A stretch of 37,595 bases of DNA from Acidobacteriota bacterium. Lineage in GTDB: Bacteria > Acidobacteriota > Terriglobia > Terriglobales > Acidobacteriaceae. The position numbers were made by a program, and so were the translations under genes. The stretch lies in assembly GCA_013289765.1 (NCBI GenBank), contig JABCZI010000014.1, forward strand, positions 78,415-116,009, in the 5' to 3' direction. The notes under the pieces are model-generated. The model saw only the letters and a program-made list of their open reading frames with translations, ran no database searches and was not told where the DNA came from. Shown piece by piece: positions 7,947 to 15,958 of the stretch. Each line of letters begins with the position of its first letter. Position 1 is the first letter of the stretch.

Positions 7947-8816
7947 CTACTTCGGCAGTTCTCCGCTCAGCAATTTCTCCAACCCTGCCGCCGGACAGCG
8001 CACCCCTACATAGAACTGCCCAAACAGTGCATAGACGGCGCTGACGTGATCAAAGCGCATTTCGTAGATCAATTTCTTGAAGACCAGCGGATCGTCGGCG
8101 AACAGATCAACGCCCCACTCCCAATCATCAAAACCAATCGATCCAGTAATAATCTGCTTGACCTCGCCCGCGTAGCGTCGCCCCACCAATCCGTGATCGC
8201 TCATCTGACGCGCCCGCTCTTCGATGGGTAGCGTATACCAATTCTTGTCCTCGCCTCGCCGTCGATCCATGGGATAAAAGCAGATGTATCGATTCGGTGG
8301 AATCTCTGGAAACAGGCGCGGATGCATCGCCTCGCGATGCCGATCAAGTTTGCATTCAATCTCAGCCTTCCACTGATCGGAGTGCGGCTGGATTCCCTGA
8401 TCGGTGAGCTCCTTGTAAATCTTTAGCGTCGAATCGTAAAGTCCTAGCTCGATGATGGAAAGGTAAGAAGAGGTAGGCTCAAGATATTCGCTCAGCCGCA
8501 GTCCCGCGACCTTCAGTTCTGCCTGGTTAAGATCGGCAAACGATTTTCGGAAGTGCACCAGCATCAAATCGCCCTTGTGACCAATTAGCGAGAAAAGAGC
8601 GGACTGTCCGTCCTTATTCTTTTCCATTTCGCCAAGGGCGGCCCCGAATTCCTCGGCAATCTCATTTCGTTTTGCTTCTGGTAAAGCCCGCCACGCTGTC
8701 CACCGGAAACGCATCATCTGATGCAGTACGCTGTAACCTTCGGTAGTTAGCGGCACTTCGGGCATCTGTGCGGCAGTATTCTGCGGACGTACCGGTTGAG
8801 TCGAAGTAGCAGTCAT
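7947..8816 (-). CDS. hemQ: Coproheme decarboxylase HemQ (chlorite dismutase family)
   Basis: Peroxide-dependent coproheme decarboxylase, last enzyme of the coproporphyrin-dependent haem pathway (coproheme III to haem b), a soluble pentamer-type fold. The HemQ signature is nearly complete: SIIELGLYDST, then FYPMDRRRGEDKNWYTLP (the Tyr in FYPM is the expected catalytic Tyr, about residue 181). Next comes SDHGLVGRRYAGEVKQIITG, whose His is the expected proximal haem ligand and whose Gln 13 residues later is the distal residue. FDDWEWGVDLFADDP and MRFDHVSAVYALFG follow. The distal position is Gln, not the Arg of true chlorite dismutases, supporting HemQ. I favour the ATG at 8816 (289 aa), preceded by GAGAG; an in-frame ATG at 8840 without a binding site would add eight residues. 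Other haem genes are not in the window. Confidence 0.93.
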   Translation of the reverse strand: MTATSTQPVRPQNTAAQMPEVPLTTEGYSVLHQMMRFRWTAWRALPEAKRNEIAEEFGAALGEMEKNKDGQSALFSLIGHKGDLMLVHFRKSFADLNQAELKVAGLRLSEYLEPTSSYLSIIELGLYDSTLKIYKELTDQGIQPHSDQWKAEIECKLDRHREAMHPRLFPEIPPNRYICFYPMDRRRGEDKNWYTLPIEERARQMSDHGLVGRRYAGEVKQIITGSIGFDDWEWGVDLFADDPLVFKKLIYEMRFDHVSAVYALFGQFYVGVRCPAAGLEKLLSGELPK

Positions 8817-9002
8817 TGGATTCTCTCGATGCGTGCTCATCTGGATTCAACATACATTGTACGCAAGACCTGCGGAGCCAGCGAGTCGACGGTTACAATC
8901 ATGCTGGCGGGTTTTCAGAAGCCGAACTGAGGCTTTTCGTAGTGTACGGTTCTGTCCGTAGTGATTAATTCAAAACTGTCGCGACCCGCACGGTGTGGGC
9001 AA

Positions 9003-10286
9003 ATGCAGCTACAAAGATCGATCCTGCGGAATACAATCGCAACGCTGAGCATCATCCTTGCCTTGGCCACTTTACTCCCCGCACAGCAGAGGCGCCTCTG
9101 GGTGCTCCGCCCGTCCGGCGAAATGGCGGAGTACGATCCCGTAACCTTCGCTCCTAAATCAATAATAAAAGTTCCAGCAGACGTCCTTACTTCATCGCAA
9201 GGACTCTCAATTAATCGTCTCGGCCAAATGCTGTTTGCGCCTTCGGTATCACTTCCGCTCGCCGAAGACGATCTCCCAGCCGGTAAAACAGTTTGGTTGT
9301 CGAACGGCCACACCGTAACCACGCTCACTCGCGAGGTCTCCCGCGTCACCTCGACAGCCGGATCGAATCTAGCCATAACCGAGTCGGCCCCGACACCATT
9401 TCTTTCTGCCGATGGCGCGCATCTCTTCTGGTTTTCCAATCAAGCGCGCCGTTTGCAGCGCGATGGCGTTGATCTCTCCACCAAAAATACCTGGCAGGCT
9501 TGGCAAACCGATCTGGCCGGTGCGGCACGTCAAGATGTGGCATCGATCGCTTTGCCCGATTGCCCGTGCCCGACCGGGGGCTGCGAAGAGACCTGCCCTT
9601 ACGAAGAAACATGGGCTCCGGAAGGCGGAGTCGGGAAGTTTTTTCTGGTAAGCCGCTTCGTCTCGTCAAAAACTCAGCCCGTCTACCAGGCAACTGCACT
9701 TTACGAAGAAGACTCCGGCAAATGGAGCGCGATGCCACTTCATCCGCCACTACGACGCATCTTGGATGCCGCCGGTCCCGCGGCCATTCTCGAAGCGATT
9801 CCCGATACCGCCTGCTGCGGCTGGGAAAATCAAAGCGATGACCAAACATTGCTCCGCCTCCGGGAAGACAGTCTTACGGTTTTCGACGAACAGGTCGCTT
9901 ACAAAAATCCTGACTACGACGTAAGCTTCTACACCGCAAACAGTAAGGTATCGCCCAATCTCGGGTCGGTAGCGGTTACAATCGCCGCCACCGCCGCGTC
10001 GAACAAGCCGATTCAGCTATCGGAGGAAGGGCAAGCCAATCCCGAAGAATCGCTACGCATTCGCAAAGCTTTGCTCGATCTCCCGGCGGTCGAGGTGAAG
10101 AGCGTCGTCGACAATCCCCCGAGGCGCACCGCATTCCTTACGCATTGCACTCTGGTCGGCTGGGTCAGCGAGAAAGAAATTCTCATCGTCGAGGGGAATC
10201 TGCTTGTGGTCTATAACATCTCGAATGGATCTCGGCATAAATCGTCCATTCGGGTCGAGGATGCGGCACACGTCTTTCTTCGATAA
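9003..10286 (+). CDS. Secreted protein of unknown function, beta-propeller-like
   Basis: Not recognised at family level. Predicted exported protein of 427 aa. The ATG at 9003 begins a signal peptide (MQLQRSILRNTIATLSI, cleavage near LLPAQQR), which is why I prefer it to the in-frame ATG at 8961. Strands with patterns such as LWVLRPSGEMAEYDP, LSINRLGQMLFAP, PFLSADGAHLFWFS and LVGWVSEKEILIV recall PD40/WD-like propeller blades. A cysteine-dense loop, CPCPTGGCEETCPYEE (about residues 185-200), and a later TACCGW would suit disulfides or metal binding in an exported protein. It is divergent from hemQ across about 185 bases. Codon use resembles its neighbours. The propeller assignment is an inference from strand periodicity only. 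Confidence 0.75.
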   Translation: MQLQRSILRNTIATLSIILALATLLPAQQRRLWVLRPSGEMAEYDPVTFAPKSIIKVPADVLTSSQGLSINRLGQMLFAPSVSLPLAEDDLPAGKTVWLSNGHTVTTLTREVSRVTSTAGSNLAITESAPTPFLSADGAHLFWFSNQARRLQRDGVDLSTKNTWQAWQTDLAGAARQDVASIALPDCPCPTGGCEETCPYEETWAPEGGVGKFFLVSRFVSSKTQPVYQATALYEEDSGKWSAMPLHPPLRRILDAAGPAAILEAIPDTACCGWENQSDDQTLLRLREDSLTVFDEQVAYKNPDYDVSFYTANSKVSPNLGSVAVTIAATAASNKPIQLSEEGQANPEESLRIRKALLDLPAVEVKSVVDNPPRRTAFLTHCTLVGWVSEKEILIVEGNLLVVYNISNGSRHKSSIRVEDAAHVFLR

Positions 10287-10379
10287 ATCGCAGACTCCGC
10301 AGCCGGCCCCGTAAAAGTCCGGCTCGGGAGGTTTCTAGGTTAGAATTGAATCAGCAACGAAACTTTAAGGAGTCCACAA

Positions 10380-10808
10380 ATGTATCCGGAAATTATGGTT
10401 ATCCCGATGCGCGAAGAATTAACCCGTTTGGGTATCGAGGAACTGCGCACTCCTGACGCTGTCGATCAAGCTCTGACCGGCCCGGGAACAACCATGGTGG
10501 TCGTGAACTCCATCTGCGGATGTGCCGCGGGCCGCATGCGTCCCGCTGTCCGCATGGCTCTCGAGAAAGCCACTCATCCTGACCACGCCTTCACTGTATT
10601 CGCAGGCCAGGACCTCGAAGCCACCGAACGCGCCCGCGGATATTTCACAGGACAACCGTCATCCTCGCCCTCAATCGCGATTCTGCGCGACGGCCAACTC
10701 GTCTACATGATGCCCCGTCGTGACATCGAGTCTCGTGAAGCTGCCGCCATTGCCGCCGAGCTCAAAGCAGCATTAGATAAGTTTTGTGCGAGACCGGCCA
10801 CAGTCTAG
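10380..10808 (+). CDS. Bacilliredoxin (BrxA/BrxB, YphP/YqiW family)
   Basis: Cytoplasmic thioredoxin-like protein (142 aa, the usual family length near 144) that removes bacillithiol mixed disulfides, or related modifications, from proteins. The start MYPEIMVIPMREELTRLG is the family's typical N-terminus. The active-site motif is NSICGCAAGRMRPA, with the CGC redox pair at about residues 51-53. The tail has FAGQDLEATERARGYF and SIAILRDGQLVYMMPRRDIE, conserved in the family. AAGGAG lies 7 bases upstream of the ATG. Presence suggests a bacillithiol-type low-molecular-weight thiol, but no bacillithiol synthesis gene is in the window. It stands alone between a hairpin (10301-10324) and a converging propeller gene. 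Confidence 0.93.
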   Translation: MYPEIMVIPMREELTRLGIEELRTPDAVDQALTGPGTTMVVVNSICGCAAGRMRPAVRMALEKATHPDHAFTVFAGQDLEATERARGYFTGQPSSSPSIAILRDGQLVYMMPRRDIESREAAAIAAELKAALDKFCARPATV

Positions 10809-10915
10809 ACATCTCGTGTAGTTTCGAGCGTCTCCAGATTGTTGCGGTTCAGAAGTGAGGATGTCATTCCGGGGAGCCGCACCGGCGACGAGAAACCTGT
10901 TGTCCGCCAGCGCAA

Positions 10916-12103
10916 TTATTTCTTCGCCGCCCCGCCCATCATAAACGCCTTCACCACAATCCCGTTCGGCTGCACGCCCACCGGAATCATGGTTAACAGG
11001 GAATACTCCGTGGGCTCCAGCTTTCGCGGTGTACGCTTCTGGATCACGGTCACGTCACCCGCCTGTGTATCCAGCACCAGCAGATAATTTTCGTCCTGCG
11101 ACAGCGCCAACCCGTCCGGATGGCTCCCCACAGACAATGTGGCGATTCTTCTACCCAGGTCAATGTCGTAAACCGCAACGCTGTTCGATCCAAAGTTGCT
11201 CGCGTACAGCCGCGAGCTGTCGCGCGTGACCAGGGCATGCGTCGGATGTTGTCCGATCAGGGTGCTGCTGCCGACTTCATTGGTCCCAGTCTCGATCATT
11301 GAGATGCTGTCCGAATCGAAATCGCACACGATCAGTTCGCCGCCATCGGGCTTCAGCGCAAGACTCACTGGGGTTCGCCCCACATCCATCAACGCAAGCA
11401 CGTGGTCCCCCGTCAACTCACCCGAAGTCCTCCCGCTTTCCAATGCGAGGGACGCCACCTGCGACGATCCCGAACATGCCACAAACGCTTTGCTCGAATC
11501 TGGCATGATCGCGATGTCTTCCGGTTGCTGGCAAACCGTGAGGGTTGAACGCACCCGCAGCAACTTCGCGTCAATTACAGAAACCGTACTGTCTCCGCGG
11601 TTCGAGACCACAACCGTCGCCCCATCCCCCGAAACCCGCGCCAGCCCTGGCTCGGAGCCCACCCGCACGTTGCCGAGCACGACGCGCCTCTCCAAATCGA
11701 TAACTGAAACATTTGCCGACCCCGAGTTCGCCACATACGCGCGCTTGCCATCTTCCGAAACATCGATAAAGTAAGGCCGGCCATGCACCCCAATCGTGGC
11801 CACGACTGAATTTTTTTCGGCATCGATTACGCTGACGTTGTTCGATCCCGTGTTAACCACATAAATTTCATTTTTCTTGCCATTTGCCGCAATCCCGGTT
11901 GGCTCCGTGCCCACAGGAATCGTCTTCGCCAGTTCAAACGTCCGCAAATCAATCACGCTCACCGTATTGCTCTTGCCATTGCTGACGTAAGCATATTCGC
12001 GGTAGGCCGGTGCGTAAGCCGGCAACGCCCGCTCATGGAAATACCACCAGCCCACCCCGCACAATAAAGGGATCAGAACAATGATGAAAAGGAGTTTTCG
12101 CAA
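10916..12103 (-). CDS. YVTN-family beta-propeller repeat protein, membrane-anchored or exported
   Basis: Protein of 395 aa made almost entirely of YVTN-type propeller repeats (YncE-like). The recurring pattern is YVSNGKSNTVSVIDLRTF, YVVNTGSNNVSVIDAEKN, YVANSGSANVSVIDLERR, YASNFGSNSVAVYDIDLG, each followed by a strand such as VVATIGVHGRPYFIDVSEDG, giving about seven blades. The N-terminus MRKLLFIIVLIPLLCGVGWW is a hydrophobic signal or anchor. The start codon is TTG (12103): the frame is closed by a stop a short way upstream and no ATG precedes the hydrophobic segment. There is no strong ribosome binding site. Such propellers usually mediate protein-protein contacts or bind ligands in the periplasm; the partner is unknown. 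The next leftward-reading gene starts 60 bases beyond, so the two may form an operon. Confidence 0.85.
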   Translation of the reverse strand: MRKLLFIIVLIPLLCGVGWWYFHERALPAYAPAYREYAYVSNGKSNTVSVIDLRTFELAKTIPVGTEPTGIAANGKKNEIYVVNTGSNNVSVIDAEKNSVVATIGVHGRPYFIDVSEDGKRAYVANSGSANVSVIDLERRVVLGNVRVGSEPGLARVSGDGATVVVSNRGDSTVSVIDAKLLRVRSTLTVCQQPEDIAIMPDSSKAFVACSGSSQVASLALESGRTSGELTGDHVLALMDVGRTPVSLALKPDGGELIVCDFDSDSISMIETGTNEVGSSTLIGQHPTHALVTRDSSRLYASNFGSNSVAVYDIDLGRRIATLSVGSHPDGLALSQDENYLLVLDTQAGDVTVIQKRTPRKLEPTEYSLLTMIPVGVQPNGIVVKAFMMGGAAKK

Positions 12104-12163
12104 GATGATGGTGGCTTTCTGGAAGCAATAAGATTATCAGACAGAGTTCGAAACCCCGGTCGT

Positions 12164-13558
12164 CTAATGCGGCGAGGATGGCGGTATCGAGGATGGTTGC
12201 GCTGAGGATTGAGCTTGCGTGTCGGGCGCTCTTGATGCGCCGCTCTTCAACGCGCTGTTCAATGCAGCCGCCGACTCGGCGGAGAGTTGAATCTCTCCAC
12301 CCAGCACGGCGTTTAGTCTGCCTGGCCCACTACCTTCAAACAGCAAGCGCCGGAGCGTGACCTTGCCTTGCGCGCCAGCGGGAAGCACTGCTTTGTAATC
12401 TGAGCCTCGAAGCACCGTGGAAAGAATCGACTCCGCGATTTTATCTCGCACTGTCTCTCCTAAAGAACCCGAGCGCAGCAACTCGCCGGTCAATCCTGCG
12501 GCCGCAATTCGATCGACTTTCGGGTCCAGCTGCAGACTGCCATCCCTTCCAACCGCAAGCGTGAGCTTTACCTCGATCGTGCCGTTGCCTTCGGCCATTT
12601 CGTTCACGGTGCTTCTCCCAAAGCACGCCCAGCGCTCATAGTGCAAATTCACCACAGCCAGGATTGCTGGCTCCGACGGAGTGAGCACCGCGGTCTGGAT
12701 CGCGATCCGCTCGCCACATGGGTCCGACTTGTCGAGTTGTCCCCGCAAAACCTCGGTGATGTTTTGCTGCAAGTCCGACAGGTCCGTGATCAGTTCAAAT
12801 TTGAATGTATTATCGCCGCCTTCTTTCGTCCCTTTCGAAATCGTCCCCGACGTCGTAACCGCAATCGGTTGGTTCTCGAAGTTGACCGAGTTTTTCACCG
12901 GCGCAATTCTGATCGCAGCATTCTCGCTTTCGCTCGTGATGCTCATCTCTCTTCCGAGGCCGATCTGCTGAGTCTGGAAGCTGGTGAGCTTGATCTCAAG
13001 ACTTTTGGCGCTATCCGCGATCTGCGGCCCCGGCGCCTTTGTCTCCTCAAATTTATCGTCAAGCGCCTTGGCCTGTTGCGCTAACTCCGAATCTGCCTTG
13101 GTCAGGAGTCTGACCGGTTCTTTGAAGCCGGACTTTTGCCGATCGGAAAGTCCCTGCAGAAACTTCTTGTTTCGATTGCGCGCTACTTCGAGCGCTTGTC
13201 CAAAGCTCTTATCGCACGTGGCAAGTTCAGAAGAGTTATTTTCTTTCGCGGCCGCTGCTAGAAGGGACTGCAATTCCGTGCGCGCCACTTCGGTACTCTT
13301 CACCATCAAGTTGTAATCGACGATCTGTTGGCTAGTGGCTTGCAGGGCCAAAGCTGCATGAAAATCTTTCAAATCGTCTTTCACGTCAAGGCCGGTCGCC
13401 TTGCCCCCTCCACTCAACCCGCCTCCGCCAGCCAGCCCGCCCCCGACATGTCCGCCGCCCGCCCCATGCTGGGCAAGCATGTCGCACGGACAGGCCAGCA
13501 GCACTGCTGTAAGAACGAATGTCCCTACCCGGAAATGATCATTCTCGCCGCCAAACAT
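12164..13558 (-). CDS. Secreted protein of unknown function with Gly/His-rich N-terminus
   Basis: Unrecognised exported protein of 464 aa. A signal peptide (FVLTAVLLACPCDMLA) is followed by a Gly-rich, His-containing stretch, HGAGGGHVGGGLAGGGG, probably a flexible linker. Residues of about 55-190 are helical and charge-rich, with a repeated KSFGQALEVARNRNKKFLQG-type pattern resembling a four-helix or coiled-coil region. The second half is beta-rich, with three or four well separated cysteines (C in SDPCGERI and RWACFGRS). The last 30 residues are a low-complexity Ser/Pro/Gln tail. It is probably co-transcribed with the propeller gene downstream (gap 60 bases). No enzymatic motif was found. 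The long open frame on the opposite strand near its start is a shadow. Confidence 0.72.
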   Translation of the reverse strand: MFGGENDHFRVGTFVLTAVLLACPCDMLAQHGAGGGHVGGGLAGGGGLSGGGKATGLDVKDDLKDFHAALALQATSQQIVDYNLMVKSTEVARTELQSLLAAAAKENNSSELATCDKSFGQALEVARNRNKKFLQGLSDRQKSGFKEPVRLLTKADSELAQQAKALDDKFEETKAPGPQIADSAKSLEIKLTSFQTQQIGLGREMSITSESENAAIRIAPVKNSVNFENQPIAVTTSGTISKGTKEGGDNTFKFELITDLSDLQQNITEVLRGQLDKSDPCGERIAIQTAVLTPSEPAILAVVNLHYERWACFGRSTVNEMAEGNGTIEVKLTLAVGRDGSLQLDPKVDRIAAAGLTGELLRSGSLGETVRDKIAESILSTVLRGSDYKAVLPAGAQGKVTLRRLLFEGSGPGRLNAVLGGEIQLSAESAAALNSALKSGASRAPDTQAQSSAQPSSIPPSSPH

Positions 13559-13785
13559 TGCTCAGATCTCCAACAAGCAGTACACGCCGCGATGGATTCA
13601 CGAAGGCGGCGGATGAAATTAAGGGCGCCATTCAATGGATTGAAGCGGCGGTCGACACGGACAGCGCAGGAAAGGATTAGCTTGGCGTATGTCGAAAGAA
13701 AAATCCAGAGACTTTACAGTTCTTTGCACAAGATGGAGAAGAAAAAACTTCACGATGAGCGGTCTAAGTATCTTTAGAGGGCGGA

Positions 13786-14187
13786 TTACACCGGCTCGAT
13801 CACTTTCAGTCCGCGTACCTGGCCAAAATGACGCTTGTTAAAAGTAGCTACCGTGCTACCACGTTCCAAGGCGGTGGCAGCCACGATAAGGTCATAAGCG
13901 CCGATCAACTTGCCGGAGGATTCCAGCGCAGCGCCGATTCGCGCGTGTACCAGTGCGGTCGTTTCGGTGTAGGGAATAATCGGCATTCCTTCCAGGACCA
14001 ACCGCACATACCGTTCACGCTTCGCTCGGTGCGCGCCAGTCGCCCGCTCTACGCCGTGCCATAACTCTGCGATCGTGATGGCGGCAATTTCAAATTCGTC
14101 ATCGGAATGAGCCGCCACCCAACCTTTGAGGTCGAAACTCTCCCTTTCGCCCCTGATGATGACGTCGGCATCGAGAATTATCGCCAT
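13786..14187 (-). CDS. vapC: VapC-type PIN-domain toxin ribonuclease
   Basis: Type II toxin of 133 aa, a PIN-domain Mg-dependent endoribonuclease expected to cleave tRNA or rRNA when unbound by its antitoxin. The acidic active-site residues are visible: Asp in ILDADVII (residues 4-6), Glu in AITIAELWHG (about 41) and Asp in IGAYDLIVAATAL (about 99). The C-terminal VATFNKRHFGQVRGLKVIEP matches the usual last strands, with Asn where some members have a fourth Asp. It overlaps the upstream antitoxin gene by 10 bases, the normal arrangement for translational coupling. It is transcribed from the promoter in front of the antitoxin. Confidence 0.93.
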   Translation of the reverse strand: MAIILDADVIIRGERESFDLKGWVAAHSDDEFEIAAITIAELWHGVERATGAHRAKRERYVRLVLEGMPIIPYTETTALVHARIGAALESSGKLIGAYDLIVAATALERGSTVATFNKRHFGQVRGLKVIEPV

Positions 14188-14450
14188 CGGTTGGCCGGAG
14201 GCTTCAGGGCTTTGCGGGCTTTCCCCAAGTCGCGGCGCCAGGCCTTAGCCTCGCCCGCCGGCAAGTCGGCCTTGCTCAGCGCATCGGCCAGATCGCGACC
14301 CAAGCATACCTTCTCGCCGTTCGGTGCCAGCCGCGCAACCGGCGCGCCATTCTTGAGCAGAACGAACGTTACGTTCTGATAATGAACGCGGTTCACGCAA
14401 TCGGCAAAATTGCGCGCCGCCTCAGTGACCGAAATGGCAGTCTCTTTCAT
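14178..14450 (-). CDS. Phd/YefM-type antitoxin paired with the PIN toxin
   Basis: Antitoxin of 90 aa. The N-terminal half, MKETAISVTEAARNFADCVN then FVLLKNGAPVARLAP, is the Phd/YefM dimerisation and DNA-binding fold. The C-terminal half is charged and likely disordered until it wraps the toxin. The stop overlaps the toxin start. No Shine-Dalgarno lies before the ATG at 14450. Together with the perfect TATAAT on the minus strand only about 17-22 bases upstream, this suggests a very short leader. It likely represses its own operon through the tandem 8-bp repeats that abut the start codon. Confidence 0.9.
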   Translation of the reverse strand: MKETAISVTEAARNFADCVNRVHYQNVTFVLLKNGAPVARLAPNGEKVCLGRDLADALSKADLPAGEAKAWRRDLGKARKALKPPANRWR

Positions 14451-14453
14451 AAA

Positions 14454-14472
14454 ATCAGATTATCAGATTATA
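14454..14472 (-). promoter_or_regulatory. Promoter -10 and tandem operator of the Phd/VapC operon
   Basis: Two adjacent perfect copies of ATCAGATT (14454-14461 and 14462-14469) lie immediately before the antitoxin start. On the minus strand the sequence reads TATAATCTGATAATCTGAT, so a consensus TATAAT (14467-14472) overlaps the repeat. No good -35 is visible at 16-18 bases. Overlap of -10 and repeat fits autorepression by the antitoxin; this is inference from position. Confidence 0.6.
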
Positions 14473-14630
14473 CCAGAAAGAGGGCAACTTGCGCCCAGGG
14501 TGCCGTTGGTTTGCGCACTTAGAACGTGCCGAGCAGAAGAATAGCCATGCCAACGCTAACAAAGGTTTCAAACACTCGAAATCTTCCGTAAATACAACGC
14601 CTCTGTCCAAAATATAAGGAGCTCGACCAT

Positions 14631-15686
14631 CTACTTCACCCCCACCGCCTCCCGAACCCCAATCCCAGGCACCGTCCTACCCACCACCGCCGCGATCTGC
14701 CGCACCTGCTTCATCAAGTCGTCAAACTGATCGGGAAACAACGACTGCGGACCATCCGACATCGCTTCATCGGGCTTGTTATGCACTTCCACCATCAATC
14801 CATCCGCGCCCACCGCTACCGCCGCGCGCGACAGGGGCGTGACTTTGTTTCTCTTGCCCGTCCCATGGCTCGGATCGACAAAAATAGGCAGATGACTCAG
14901 ACGCTGCACCGCCGGCACCAGGCTCAAGTCGAGCGTGTTGCGCGTGTGATCGGCAAACGTGCGAACGCCGCGCTCGCACAGCGCCACGTTGTAATTGCCT
15001 TCACTCAAAATATATTCCGCAGCCATCAGGAATTCTTCGAGCGTCGCCGACATGCCACGCTTCAGCAGTACCGGCTTCTTCGCCCGCCCGGCGCGCTTCA
15101 GCAACGAAAAATTCTGCATGTTCCTCGCCCCGATCTGGATCATGTCCGCATACTCTTCCACCAGATCAAGCGACTCATTATCAATCGCTTCCGTAATAAT
15201 CTTCATCCCGTACTGCTGGCGGATCTCCGCCATGATCCTCAATCCTTCTTCGCCCAATCCCTGAAAAGAATAAGGAGAAGTCCGAGGCTTATAAGCTCCG
15301 CCACGAAAGAACTGCGCCCCCGCGCGATGCACTCGTTCGGCCACCGCAAACGCCTGGTCGCGGCTCTCAATGGCGCAGGGCCCCGCCACAATCGCCAATC
15401 CCGTGCCACCGATTGTGGCCTCCGTCCCTGCAAACCGTATGACCGTGTTGTCTTCTTTTAGATCGCGGCTTACCAGCTTGTAGGGCTTCGAAACCTTAAT
15501 CACTTCCTGCACGCCCGGCATCTCTTCCAGCGTGCCCTGTTCCACCTCGCCCTTATTTCCAGTGATGCCAATCGCGGTGCGCTGTGCTCCTGGCATGGCG
15601 TGCGCGCGGTAACCCAATTTCTCGATTTTTTCGCAGACGCCCCGCACCTGCTCTTCAGTGGCATGCGCCTTCATGACAACTAACAT
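14631..15686 (-). CDS. aroF: 3-deoxy-7-phosphoheptulonate (DAHP) synthase with N-terminal regulatory domain
   Basis: First enzyme of the shikimate pathway: condenses phosphoenolpyruvate and erythrose 4-phosphate to DAHP. The protein has 351 aa. Residues 1-70 ([20 protein letters not shown]) form the ferredoxin-like domain of the Thermotoga-type class I-beta enzymes, which confers feedback control by aromatic amino acids. The TIM-barrel motifs follow: [76 protein letters not shown] and [14 protein letters not shown]. These cover the PEP-binding Lys/Arg and metal-binding Cys/His/Glu residues. The start ATG at 15686 is preceded by AGGGATAGGAC. It stands alone, without other aro genes nearby. Confidence 0.95.
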   Translation of the reverse strand: MLVVMKAHATEEQVRGVCEKIEKLGYRAHAMPGAQRTAIGITGNKGEVEQGTLEEMPGVQEVIKVSKPYKLVSRDLKEDNTVIRFAGTEATIGGTGLAIVAGPCAIESRDQAFAVAERVHRAGAQFFRGGAYKPRTSPYSFQGLGEEGLRIMAEIRQQYGMKIITEAIDNESLDLVEEYADMIQIGARNMQNFSLLKRAGRAKKPVLLKRGMSATLEEFLMAAEYILSEGNYNVALCERGVRTFADHTRNTLDLSLVPAVQRLSHLPIFVDPSHGTGKRNKVTPLSRAAVAVGADGLMVEVHNKPDEAMSDGPQSLFPDQFDDLMKQVRQIAAVVGRTVPGIGVREAVGVK

Positions 15687-15740
15687 AAATTTGTCCTATC
15701 CCTGCTCGTGTGGAAAGTCTGTGTTCGAAGTTCGTGTGGG

Positions 15741-15780
15741 AACGGGCACTCTTGCCCGTTCATGTCGAGCGAAGCTCGAC
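15741..15780. repeat. Pair of extragenic hairpins (REP-like), GCGAAGC type
   Basis: Two adjacent perfect palindromes in the spacer between aroF and nfo. The first is AACGGGCA-CTCT-TGCCCGTT (15741-15760). The second is GTCGAGC-GAA-GCTCGAC (15764-15780). The second is identical over 17 bases to one at 22789-22805, where it is again preceded by a hairpin of different sequence. The order hairpin then GTCGAGCGAAGCTCGAC is conserved in both places. Confidence 0.8.
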
Positions 15781-15926
15781 TAGTTTTCCCCGCCACCAGC
15801 AAACATCAAGTCTACCTTCGCCCACTCTTGCACCGCAAACGCGGCGGTCGCCCACCACTCTTGCCGTGACCGGCCAACATGACCGGCCACGAAAAGATCG
15901 CGTGATAACGGGCGACTCGACCGTCC

Positions 15927-15943
15927 GGCTCGCGAAGCGAGCC
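15927..15943. repeat. GCGAAGC-core palindrome just upstream of nfo
   Basis: Perfect 7-bp stem GGCTCGC-GAA-GCGAGCC, sharing the GCGAAGC heart with the other hairpins in the window. It ends 15 bases before the nfo start codon, so it could affect translation initiation if transcribed. Confidence 0.7.
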
Positions 15944-15958
15944 CTTTATACTAACCTC

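Noticed and set aside
13328..13777. 149-codon plus-strand open frame near the start of the Gly-rich secreted protein gene
   Set aside because: Mostly antisense to that gene's signal and linker region; the remaining basic C-terminal part has no support. Another frame in 13600-13680 reads like a short helical peptide (FTKAADEIKGAIQWIEAAVD) and could be a gene remnant, but it is too short to claim.
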